Shown one piece after another: positions 44,601-55,800 of a stretch of DNA of 64,000 nucleotides. Below the pieces are notes generated by a model, which was not told where the DNA came from, searched no databases, and saw only the letters and a list, made by a program, of their open reading frames with translations. The position numbers and the translations under genes are program-made. The number at the start of each line of letters is the position of its first letter. The first letter of the stretch is position 1. This stretch comes from Capitulum mitella (Eukaryota > Arthropoda > Thecostraca > Pollicipedomorpha > Pollicipedidae). The DNA lies in NCBI GenBank assembly GCA_030062745.1, contig CP099843.1:23078622-23142621 (forward strand), in the 5' to 3' direction.

Positions 44601-45560
44601 GGAAACATGAAGTCCGGGGCCTACAGAATGAAGGGCTCGTTTCTCCGCTTTTCCTCCGGCCTGTAATTACGCTGGCGGCCTGGTTAGGCGAACGCTGCGG
44701 GTCGGAGAGCGGAGCTGCTGATTACCCGTCCGTGGAGCGAGGCCTTCTGGCAGCCGGTTGCACCAAGCGCCACCGTTTTCCTGGTAAGCTCACGCTGAGC
44801 TGGGGCGGCCGAGAGCTGACGGATTTTGAGAAAGTCTTGGACGATTGGACTGGAGATGTTGGCGACGGAGCAGGATCAGTTTCCGTCACCTGCTTGCTGT
44901 TTGTTATACCATGGCAGATGCTTGAGTACCTTCGTCTTCGTAGATACTTTGTCTTGTGATAAAAATTCGTTAGTTTGGTCACGGTGCAGCGCCAACACAT
45001 GGCATGTAGGCCGTTACGCATGTACCACGTTCATTTTGCCTTGGAAAATTTGTGGCCTTAAAGGAGGTTTTCTTCTCAGGACGACTTTTCCAAAGACCTA
45101 GTTGATCTTAGAAATAATGTCGCTGATGAGTTCAGGTACCATTCCCCAAAATAATGTGCAGAAGGTTCGAAAAATGTAATTTATTAGAAGTCGTATTCCG
45201 TAGTCATCCGCCGATAAGACTCAGTACGAAAATCTACAGGCCAATGAACGTCCATTCATAGTTGTCTGCTCATGACGCTACGCAGTAGCTACGTTATAGG
45301 ACACGGCTAAATGGGTCGCACAGAAAAATATGGGTGATATGGGTAATAAAAAATATGGGTAATAAAAAATATGGGAGTCTGCATTTCTAAGACTGCAGGC
45401 GACCATTTGGCTATCTCATTTTCAGACACGTATTAAAGGTGGAGCATTTCCCTAAGTGACGGGGAACCTCACAGTTTGACGGCCACCACCCCAGACACAG
45501 ACCCGGGCAGATCACGATTCCGGATCGACCTCGTTTGACCTCGCCTATCGGCGCGGCCCG
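41641..45560. other. intergenic region between divergent genes
   Basis: About 4 kb separating the minus-strand small membrane-protein/SLX4 pair from the plus-strand TRIM2/3 gene. AT-rich to 43.8 kb and of mixed composition after. No gene, RNA or transposon recognised; the open frame at 44534-44959 (plus) shows no family resemblance. Confidence 0.5.
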
Positions 45561-45830
45561 GCCGGCCTGACCTGGCGCGGCCGGCGCCGCCGCGGCCGGG
45601 CGGCCGGCCGGCGCGCCGCCTCTGACGTCATAACGGTGCCGGCGCGGCGCCGGCCGGCACTACACGTGGCCGGCCAAGGGTGACAGTCGTCGGCCGGAGC
45701 GCGACGCGGCGGCCCGTCGCGCGCGCTGCTGCTGGTCCGCCGCGCCGGCCGCGCCGCCGCCGTCGGCCCGGGCGTGGCTCAGTGTTGTGCCGGTGACGGG
45801 CCGCGGAGCCGGCGGTCCGGCGGACTGCAG
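45560..45830 (+). promoter_or_regulatory. CpG island and probable non-coding first exon of TRIM2/3-like gene
   Basis: Dense CpG island starting about 45540. An Inr-like CTCAGTG lies at 45778-45784, and a strong donor CTGCAG|GTGAGC lies at 45830/45831. The coding exon at 48054 begins immediately after a textbook acceptor (GTTTTCTCCGCAG), so an upstream non-coding exon is required, and this is the best candidate. No TATA box. Confidence 0.5.
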
Positions 45831-46035
45831 GTGAGCACGGCCGGCGACCGGGCCGGGTTTCCACTGCGATCCGGCGCGGCGACCGGCGGCTCCGGTTCAC
45901 CGCTCACGGCCGGCGGGCGGCGGATGCGTCACGGAGCGGCCGGGCGCGACGTCGCGGCCTTTCCCTCCCCGGCGGACGCGACAGACGACCTTCGGCTGAC
46001 CGCCGAGTAACGTCAGACGACTGCTGCCGGCCCGC

Positions 46036-46325
46036 CGGCGTCCGTCAGCTGACTGGGACCCGCCACCGCCTGAGACCATGGCCCCGGCGCCCATCAACTG
46101 ACTGGGATCCCGGTCCCGGGCGGTCCTGCCACCTCCTGAGACCCGGGCCCTGCTTCCGTGAGCGGACAGGGATCCCGGTCCTGGGCGGTCCCGCCACCTC
46201 CTGAGACCCGGGCCCGGCGTCCGTCAGCTGACAGGGATCCCGGTCTCGGGCGGTCCCACCACCTCCTGAGACCCGGGCCCGGCGTCCGTGAGCTGACAGG
46301 GATCCCAGTCCCGGACGGTCCAGGT
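46036..46325. repeat. 63-bp minisatellite, about 4.5 units
   Basis: Units with core GTCCGTCAGCTGACAGGGAT followed by CCCGGTCCCGGGCGGTCC and CACCTCCTGAGACCCGGGCC. It lies about 200-500 bp downstream of the putative TRIM first exon, inside the first intron. Confidence 0.9.
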
Positions 46326-48053
46326 CAGCCGGTGGGTCCGGGCTGCTGCCGGCCGGGAATGCTGCGCTCTCCGGGACCGCCCAGCCGTGGCCGTCACCGG
46401 CTGCTGCTTGTGGTGCAGCCGGCCGTCCGTTGTCGGCGGGATATTGCCGCAGACGGCGTGGGCGGTCGTTTCGCTCGTTCTCCGTCGATAAAAACGGCTG
46501 ATGAACGATGACTGCTGAGACGAACGATGGGGATCTGGGCAGGAACGCATCGATTTCCCTCCGCATTTTTTTTCTTTTATGAGGCGTATTCGTTAGTTTC
46601 AACCCGTTCCGCCCATTGAGCGTTGGGCTGGGATGATTATATTCTTTCGGTCTTGAGGTAGAGGATGAGGGGTGGAGCGCGGAGCCCGCTTCGATTTTCT
46701 CCATATCGAACCATCTCGTCGGCTGACTGAGATGTATCGCGGCCGTCCGTCCGGACAGGCGGAATGCATGCCTACCACGGCGTGCGGTATGTGCGCTCTG
46801 GGAAAAATGCGGACGGCGCGGGACTGCGGTGACCTTTCTCGGTCCGGCCGACCACGCCCCTCTCCCCGGCGGCCGCGGGCACAGCTCCGTGGTGTCGGAT
46901 TAAGCCCGGCTAACTCCCCCGGCGCCACAGTTGTTTGGTCGGGGCGAACCTGTTCGCGAGGACTTCCACGTCCCTCTGGGTGCTTGTCGGTGTTATCGTT
47001 ATTCAGGATTGCCGTTGATCCCGCCCGTCGCAAAACAGCGGACATAAGCGCGGTGCTGGGATGCCTTGGCTGAGATGAGAGGGGAACAATGCGGGTGGTC
47101 GGATATGATCAATACGCGCGCCTCTCGTCAGGGTCGCCGACCTGCGGAGGAGTGTAAGAGTCCCCGGGGCCCGGTCCCAGTGTCCGGCGCGGGTCGGGGC
47201 GGTGTGCGGCGTCTGTCGTGCGGAGGGCGCGACGGAGCCGGTCCGGCCGAGCGCCGGCGGCGGGCCGGCGTACCGTGCCGCCCGGCGGCGGGCCCGCGTG
47301 CCGTGCCGACACCGGAAGCGCCCGACACGGACGTACGGGAACGACGCGTCCGCGGCGCTCTGTTCTGCCGGCCGGCTTTCGCCCATTACACGCCGCACCA
47401 GTCCGGCGCTTTTTGGGCGGCTTTTTGCGGCGGCGACATGTGTGGCGTGCTGCCGGCGGCAGCCGGGCACTGTCCCTGGCTCTCGGACTGCAGGCCTCCG
47501 TGCTGCCGGCGGGAGCCGGGGACTGCCCCGGCCGGCTGCGGTCAGCTGGCCAGATTGTTTTGACCTTGCCTGAAGTGAGCTCACCACGCTGCTTCCTCGC
47601 GTTTGTCTAAATATCTCAGCACGCCCGCTCGTTTTCTTGTGTCTTTCTGTGACGCCGGACCTGGGCCGGCCCGGCCGCCGGCGCCGACTGCACGTGCGAG
47701 CGGCGCTCCCCGCCGCCGCGGCACCACCCCCCGGCGCCCGCCGAAGCCTGTTTATGCCGGCCGCTCGATCTCGGCGGCCACTTCGCCGGATCGATTCGAC
47801 CGTGACGTCAGCTGCGTCGGCCGGCCGGGCCGACGGCACGCGCGAAGCCACTTGAAGGGCGCCGGTGGCCGTGGCGGACACGGCGAGACGGTCGGGGGCG
47901 ACCGCGGCGTGCGCGCGGGCTCCGCGCGCGTTTTCGAGCGGCGTTTCGCGCGCTGCGAGCGGCGAGCCGGCGCCGGACGCCGTGACGGCCGGCCGTGCCG
48001 CCGGGAGCCGGGCGGCGGCCGCCGCCGTGACAGCGACGCCGTTTTCTCCGCAG

Positions 48054-48260
48054 ATGGAGCTGGGAGAAACGCGCCGCACCAACGGCGGGGTCCGCTGTCC
48101 GGCCGCCAACGGCCTGCCGGACACGGCGCGCGGAGAGAGTGACGCCGACCCGGCCGCGGCGGGCGGCGACACGGGCCCGCGCCGCGCGGCCGCCGACGCA
48201 CCGGCCGGCGCGCCGCCGCTCAAGTGTGCCGTCTGCCGGCGCCGCTTCCGCGGCCCTAAG
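48054..48260 (+). CDS. TRIM2/3: TRIM2/3 exon 1 (coding): start and first RING half
   Basis: 69 codons from ATG immediately after acceptor TTTTCTCCGCAG to donor CTAAG|GTGAGA, phase 0. An unstructured Ala/Gly/Asp-rich start ([20 protein letters not shown]) is followed by [14 protein letters not shown] holding the first two zinc ligands. Confidence 0.9.
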
Positions 48261-51200
48261 GTGAGAAGAGGCCGCGCTGGAGGGCCCGTCGGCGGGGGTG
48301 CTGGCCGGTCCGGCGGGGTTTGGTGGGTGGTGGTGTGGGTCTGTTGTGCTCGATGCTTTGGTGTGTCTCGGGATGCCTGGTGCTGATAGCGCGATGTGTT
48401 GCTGGGTCTCTCCATGGTTGTTGGGTGCTCGGTACTGATGGCGTGTTTTGTTTGCTGTTGTTTTCCTGTCAGTTGCTGCTGTCGATGCCGCGGACGTGCC
48501 GTTGCTTGGTCTCCTTGTATATCTCACAACCGTAAAGTTGGGTTTACTGTTGTTATCCGGTCAGACGGTATTGCTGGTATAATGTTTATACTGTTATGGA
48601 TTCGTCAGCCGGGATGTTCTGTAGATGTGAGTGAGGTCGTTAACTGCAGTGCATCGTCATCAGTTGGTGTTTCTGTTACGTTGGCCTGGTGATGTTTTTT
48701 GTCAGGCGGTACTGCCGCTTTGCTGCCTTGCTGCCGTGCACATACCAGGCGACTTCGTTGCTGCGGCTTGTGTTTGTTTCGCCCCAGGACAGCTGCACGT
48801 ACCCCTAGCTTGGTGTTGCGGTGCGTCCAACAGTGGCCAGTGTCTCGTGCTGTGGTCGCGGGAAGCCGGCTGGCACGTCGCGGCCGTCTTGTGTGATGTG
48901 GTCAGGTGTGGTCGGCGGACGGCTTCTCTGATTGGATTAGGGCGACGCCGCCGTGCTGATGGGCTGTTCTGGATGCGTAGTTTGATTTGTATCACAACGC
49001 AGGCAGCTAAGCAGCAACATCACTGCCGGGCAGTCGCGGTAATATGAACGTCTTCGGCGCCCCTGAAATGAAGGTATCCGCAGGAGGACGGTTTTCCAGT
49101 CGGTTAGGTCTGCCGTGGCGTCATGTTGCCATTTCAGCCTGCCGAGCCATGAATAGATCAGAGGCAGCCGCTGAGTGGGCCAGAGGGGCCCCTAAGTGGG
49201 GCGGAGGGGCCCCTGAGTAGGCCAGGAGTCGTTATTTGCTGTGTTTATCTCGGGTACCAGGCTCGGACCGTTCGCTGCCAGATGGAGAGTATTTGCAGAC
49301 CCCGGGGTATTGCCATTCTGGAACTTTCGATAGGAGGGATATGGCCACCTTCACGATCATTTGGTGGGGGGAGGGGAACGTTGGAAGGTGTTACGATATT
49401 GTCATCCTAGCTGATCATTCAGCGGGTAGGGTATTGCTATCCTGGGCGTCCAGTCGCGATATGTGGCGTCACCTTTGAGGATGACCATCAGTAGGTGAGG
49501 TTTTGTCAGTTGCCGCCATGAGTTGTCGGTCAGTGGGTACTGTACCTGTGAACCGGACCTCGGTTCCACCTACGCATGGGTTGGATTTGGCGCTCTTACT
49601 ATTTCCTTCTCCCACTTTTCCCCCACTGTTGCCTAAGCTTGCCTTCAGGGTGCCCCAGTCGGAATGTGGCCAACTGCGGCAAAACAAAAACAAAACATTG
49701 CCTAGAACGGGAGTTATCTTGAAACCATCGTAAACCGCGAGGAAGCTGCATCTGTGCATGAAGCCGCGTGGGTATAGTGTATGTACTACTGGTGTCTTTG
49801 CCCCGCTTCGCCGTCCTATCGAATCAGCGAAAGGGGATCTGTATTCGGCATCAAAGCAGCGAGACTGAATGTCAGACCGGTCCTCTCCGCCTCGGCCACC
49901 CTGTCAAGATTGTGGTGCTCCCCCCCCCCTCGCTGTCCTATCGAGACCAGATCTGAACTCCGAGCTGCCTCGTCCCCGCCGCCGTCGTCTTGTTTAGACA
50001 GCTGTGACTGAATCACTAGGTGCCTCCGACCCTGGCCTCACTTCCGCCGCGGTAACCTCGGCAAAACAGCCATATCTGGACTATTGGCCGGCCGCCGCTG
50101 CCCGGCCACTCTGTCAACACAGCCGGAGCTGAATCTCTGGCGTGAGCCGCCCCACCCCGACCACCCGCTAGCTTCTAAACCGCGCCCGCAGCGGCCGCCC
50201 CGGCAAGGCGGCCGCTGCACCCCTCGACAGCCCGGCCCGGCCTGCCACAGCCCGCCACGGCACGGCGACCGCGATCGATAACCGGCACAACGCCGCCGTG
50301 TTGGGCGTAGCCGTGCACGTGTCCGACTACGGCCGACAAAGCGGCGGAGCCCGCCTGCCCAGCTGCGGACGACTTGTCGGGCGGTCGGCCGGCCCTCCGC
50401 GTCGCCGCGGCCCAGGCCACCGTCGCCGACCCTCGGCGGAGATGTGCAGAACGTCGGTCGACATTAATCAGGGCGAGAGAAACGCGACGTGAAACCCAAA
50501 ACACGCCCGCTCCTGGAGGCCGGTCCGGTTCGGGGGCAGTTCTTTGCGGACTTCGAGGCTTGATTGATGCCGGATGTGTTGAAGAGCGGACCCTACGGGC
50601 GATGCGATCAGAGTGAGCGGTATTTGTTTGGACTGGCCGCCTGTAAAGGATGTCGCCAGATCGAGGCGACTCAGGCCGTCCGTCTGCCGTAGACGGGGCG
50701 CCGCGAGGGCACGGTGAGCGCAGCGGCCGGCCGAAAATGGCCGCTTATCGGACGCGTCCGGCGTCTCAGCTCGACCCAGACGCCAGATAAGACGACTGGG
50801 TGTCGACGTGGCCGCTTTGTGGTGCCTGCAAAGACACTGGGTGGTAAAGCTCCCAGCTGATCAAATGTTATGAAGCTTGAAGTGGCAGGCTTTAGCTGAG
50901 ATGGCGTCGAGAGGTGTGTTCTGTCTGGTACATCGAACTTTGGTTAAGATAACGCAAACATGACTGCCAGCTTTAAACAGGACGGTGTTATCTTGTAATG
51001 CCTGCTGGTTGTTAGAAAAGGCGGTTGGCTGGTGCGCTGTCTGATGTCACATTGCAAATATCCAGTCTTCTGTGTCGAATCGTTGCAGATGTTTGTAAAT
51101 CTTGCTATAGGCGCAGCGAGGCACTAGGTTGGGAAGATCTTTGCTCTATACTCCGTGTTTGGCATACTTCCGTTAATTCTCTTTTAGTCCCGGAATGTGC

Positions 51201-52778
51201 TGAAATGGGTTGAGGCGGCTAAGGTGGGCGTAGCTGTCACCTCCCGCGACCGGGGTTGACGCTTCAGGTTGGCAATCTACCTTCCTCTTTAGCGCTTCTG
51301 CCGCTGCTATAGTTGACGGGTTGACGTTCCCTTAACATTGCTGTGGTAGAGAGGTGAACTTGCTTCCAGTGCAGCTGCAGTGGGTGACGGGTTGAAGGCT
51401 TTTTGCCACCGTTGTGGTGGACGGGCTGAATCTTCCCCGCCCCTGCTGTGGTTCACGGGTTAACGACGCCATGCCGTTGCTGTCATTGACGTGTTGACGG
51501 CCTCCGTCGCTGCTTTGACTGACGGATTGGCGGGCTCCCACCGCCGCCGTGGTTAACAGGTTGACCGGTTGCCGCCGCCGCCGTGGCTGACAGGTTGACC
51601 GGCTGCCGCCGCTGTGGCTGACGGGTTGACCGGCTGCCGCCGCTGCTATGGCAGACGGGTTGACCGGCTGCCGCCGCCGCTATGGCTGACGGGTTGGCCG
51701 GCTGCCGCCGCTGTGGCTGACGGGTTGACCGGCTGCCGCCGCCGCTGTGGCTGACGGGTTGACCGGCTGCCGCCGCAGCCGTGGCTGACAGGTTGACCGG
51801 CTGCCGCCGCCGCTGCGGCTGACGGGTTGGCCGGCTGCCGCCGCTGTGGCTGACGGGTTGACCGGCTGCCGCCGCCGCTGTGGCTGACGGGTTGGCCGGC
51901 TGCCGCCGCCGTGGCTGACAGGTTGACCGGCTGCCGCCGCCGCTGTGGCTGACGGGTTGAACGGCTGCCGCCACTGCCCACGGCCGCGGCCGGCCGTTGC
52001 AGAGCATGACGTGGCCGGAGTCCGACGGCACCGCTGACTTCCGGCAGCGGGAGCCGAGGCCCCGGCCGACGCTAATTGCCGGCCTTTGTCCGGCCGCCGC
52101 CGCCGCCGCCGCTGTCGGGTCACGGCTGAGGAGGGCTGCAGTCCGCGGCGCTCTCGTGCGCTGATATCTACTCTGCCCGGCCGCGGGCGGTCTCTCACGG
52201 GCGGGATTTATACTGTGCCCGCGGCGTCTCGGTGCCGGCAGGGCGCAGTTGGCACGGTGGAGGCAGAGGCTCCGCCACCTCGTTTTGATTGGGGGGTACA
52301 GCAAAGGTGGCCCCGGACAGGGGCGGATCCATCGCGCGGTTTGAGGGACCAAACCAGAATTCGCTGGCTGTAGAAGGTAGGTCAACGAGTCAGGGTTCGG
52401 GGAGGGGGAGTGTGTGGAAGACGGTGGGGGTAGAAGACGCTGGCCGTAGGTTTGTAGTGTTCAGCAACTTCCAACTCTGGTTGTGTTCAAACCATGTGTT
52501 TGGGGAGGGGGGCAAATGTCTATTTCTTCCCCTCCCCTATCGCGGTTGGGGGCATGGTTGAGATGCCCCTCGCCCTCGGATCCGCCAGTAGCCCCAGAAA
52601 CTAATCTGGCAAACAAAAAAAGTATGGCATTTTGGCCAAAACTCATGGGATTTGTGTTTTTACAGGAACCAGATCGTCTTTACAGCATAGCAAGGATAAA
52701 ATGCTCTTATATTTCGATAAAGATGCAATGCGACTTCCGTTTTGTCCCAGAATCATACATTGCGGGTGAATGTCTTGG

Positions 52779-52845
<67 letters not shown>

Positions 52846-55800
52846 AAGTATATATACCAAATACCAACCGATTATGCCCCAGGCGCCAAACCAGATGGCA
52901 CTGGAGGATCTTTACGGTGTCGTACAACTCCATGACACGGCAGGCCTGTGCCTGGCTGACTTTCGGTCTGGCCGAATACAGTTGGCCGTTCTGGGTCTCG
53001 AACTCAGTTCCTGCCACGCACCGGATCTGTTGTCCGGCTCCTCATCCATTAGGGTACCATGACGCTTGACCCGACCGACACCCAAGGATAATTGGATTGC
53101 GAGGTTACATCGACACGTTATGTCCTCCCCTGTTCGATTTCGGAAATTACAAATTAAACGAGTTTCCTAATGTCATACATGTATTCGTCCTGCATCATCT
53201 GTACAACAGAAACAATAGGACATCGCACATTTCCATCTCATCACAAAATGTCAAGAACTGTCTCCAGATCTCGAACGTCCGCTCCAGACTGCTGACCCTT
53301 CCCATCATTGTCCCAGCGAGATTTCAGCCAAATCTGCCATAGTCGGAGTCTGGGGTTGAGGCAAATGCTGATTATCAACCCATTCACCATACAATGTCAG
53401 CACAGGGTCATCGTTAAAATTCTTCAACTCTTGGGAGACAAGATCATCGAAGCCAGTATTATACCAACTTGCTTCACCCCACAAAAGGAAAACGCCACCT
53501 GACGGTGGCGCTACCAACGACAGCTGAGAAAGCCACCACTCGCTAACCAGAACACGTACAATTTGTCAACTTTTAAATGCATATCCAAACTCAATAATAC
53601 CTTACCTGATAAACCTTATCTGTCCTACACCTACTACTACACCTACTCCTGTCATTACGTTTAAGTTTTCCGACAGCTGAGCTTTCGTTTTGGAAAATGA
53701 GGAAGGTTGGACCGCCAAGACGAGTTCACTGTAGTCCTGTGGAAGCTTGGGTTGCACCATCGCTTCATGTCGTGCCGTTGTCACGGGTAATGATTTTGAA
53801 TGGTGAGCTGATACCAACTCGTAGATAACCCCGAAACCTGCCCCTTGGCTCCGTCATTGCCTTCCTGTTCCATCTTCAGCAAACGGTATAAAAGATCAAA
53901 GGCTTCCTTATTTTACGGCATTTTAAATTACCAGTATTGGATAACACACAAAGTACGAATACGTTCATGTTGAAGACATCTCATATATCCATCCTGATCC
54001 TGCAGCCGTCTCACGAGCGCTAGTATGCAAATACCCATGCTCCGTCCTGCGTGGTATTGCGTCGTTTTGGAATATCATTATAGTTGCCATTTACTGCCAG
54101 ATTGAGCAGCAGGAAGAAAATAAAGCATGTGTTTTTTTTCGTGCAATATCCATGACATACAAGTGTAGCCTCTTCGGATATAAATAATAGAGTCTACATA
54201 GGGCAATTATTGGGGGTATAATCCCCCATCAGATGGTTGGAGGGGATGCATCTTCCATCTCCCCGTGGCGGGGCCCATGGGTGGGGACGCAGCGCGCGGC
54301 GGCGGCCGGCAAGCGCCGCGCCGTGTCGTGGTACTGCGCGCCGGTTGGCCGGCGGCGCTGCGTGCTGCTAAGTACGTGGAAGCAGGCAATTACGCTCAGC
54401 TCCGAGGGCCGCCGGGGACGTGGCATGAGAGCGCCGCCGGCTGTCGCCGTGAGCGGCCTTGTTATTCCCAGTTTCCCAGCGTTTGCACGCACCGGCGCTG
54501 CGGCTGGAAGTACGTGGCACGTCCCCCCGGGCCGAGGATGACGGTGCCCTTTCAATGCTGATCGGCTCGACCGCTGCACCGCTGTGGCGGCGGTCAGCGT
54601 CAGCATCACGAGAGGCACGACGTGGCGTGGCCCGTGGCCGGGGCGCTTTGTCCTGCAGTGTGACCTTGTGACGCCCTCCGGCGGCCGGCGGCCGGGCGGC
54701 GGTCCGCGGCTGGGCGGCGGCCGGCGGTCGGCGCTCTCCGGCTAATGATCCTGTTTTGACGCGCCGCCCCGACGGCGTCGCGGCGCCGGCCGGCCGTCCG
54801 CCGTCAGCTGACTGGAGCGCGCCCGTTCCAGATCCTGCCGTGCCTGCACACCTTCTGCGAGAGCTGCCTGCGCGCGCACGTGCCGGCCGAGAGCCTGTCC
54901 GTGTCGTGCCCCAGCTGCCGGCAGCAGTCGATCCTGCCGCCGGACGGGGTGAGTACGGCGGGGGCAACTACGCCTCTCCAACATCTCCAGCAACACCTTC
55001 AACGGAAAGCCGAACAATCTCCGGAGCGTTTACACTCCGATCAAAGCCGCAGACGGTTCTGTCGCCGGCGGTGTGCCGAACGTTTCGCGTGCATTGTTTG
55101 ACGGGCCGTCGGCGGGCGTCGCCGCTGACGACCTCGACGGGCAATGTCGCCCCGGACGTGGCAGTTGTCCTCGGGTCGTCCGGCCGCGGCGGCGGCAGTC
55201 GGCCCGGTCGCCGGCTGACGTGCGGACGTGCCCCGACACAGCGCCGCCGGGCTGGGAGGTGCCGGCCGCGCTCAGGCGCAGCACCGCTGCCGTCAGGTGG
55301 GGCTCTGACCCAGCCGGCGCCGGTCAGGTGGACTTCTGGCTCGGCTGGTGTCTGTCAAGGCAGGCTTCGTTCTCTGTCCGCTCTGTCAGGTAGGCTTCTG
55401 GCTCCGCCAATATATAACAGATTAGCTTCTGAGTCGGCAGATGTCAGGCGGACTTCTGACCGCGGGTGTCTTCGAGGTGGGCTTCTGCCCGGCCTTTGTC
55501 CGTCAGGTAGGCTTCTGCCCGGCCGGTGTCTGTCAGGTAGGCTTCTGCCCGGCCGGTGTCTGTCAGGTAGGCTTCTGTCCGGCCGGTGTCTGTCAGGTAG
55601 CTTCTGCCCGGCCGTTGTCTGTCAGGTAGGCTTTTGCCCGGCCGGCGTCTTTGTCATACACTTCGATCCATCACTCTCGAGTTGCCTTGGCTGCGGTCTT
55701 CCGCGACTTTTTCATGAATTGCTTATCTTCCGTTTAACAGTCGCCCCATCCATCTGTTCCTTCATTAATGCATTCATCTGCCCTCCCACACTAACGCGCG

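Larger units (their letters stand above)
48261..54831. other. TRIM2/3 intron splitting the RING
   Basis: 6.57-kb intron. Contents: GC-rich mixed sequence to about 51.3 kb, the GCTGACGGGTTGACCGG minisatellite (51490-51990), a SINE-like element with a (TA)n tail (52782-53075), AT-richer sequence to 54.2 kb, and a CpG-rich patch (54290-54750). No nested gene recognised. Confidence 0.6.

Noticed and set aside
47003-48415. 470-codon minus-strand open frame
   Set aside because: It runs antisense across the TRIM first coding exon in extremely GC-rich sequence where stop codons are rare. The translation is low-complexity with no domain.
51483-52385. 300-codon minus-strand frame with [11 protein letters not shown] repeats
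   Set aside because: Product of the 31-36-bp minisatellite in the TRIM intron. No splice or start context.
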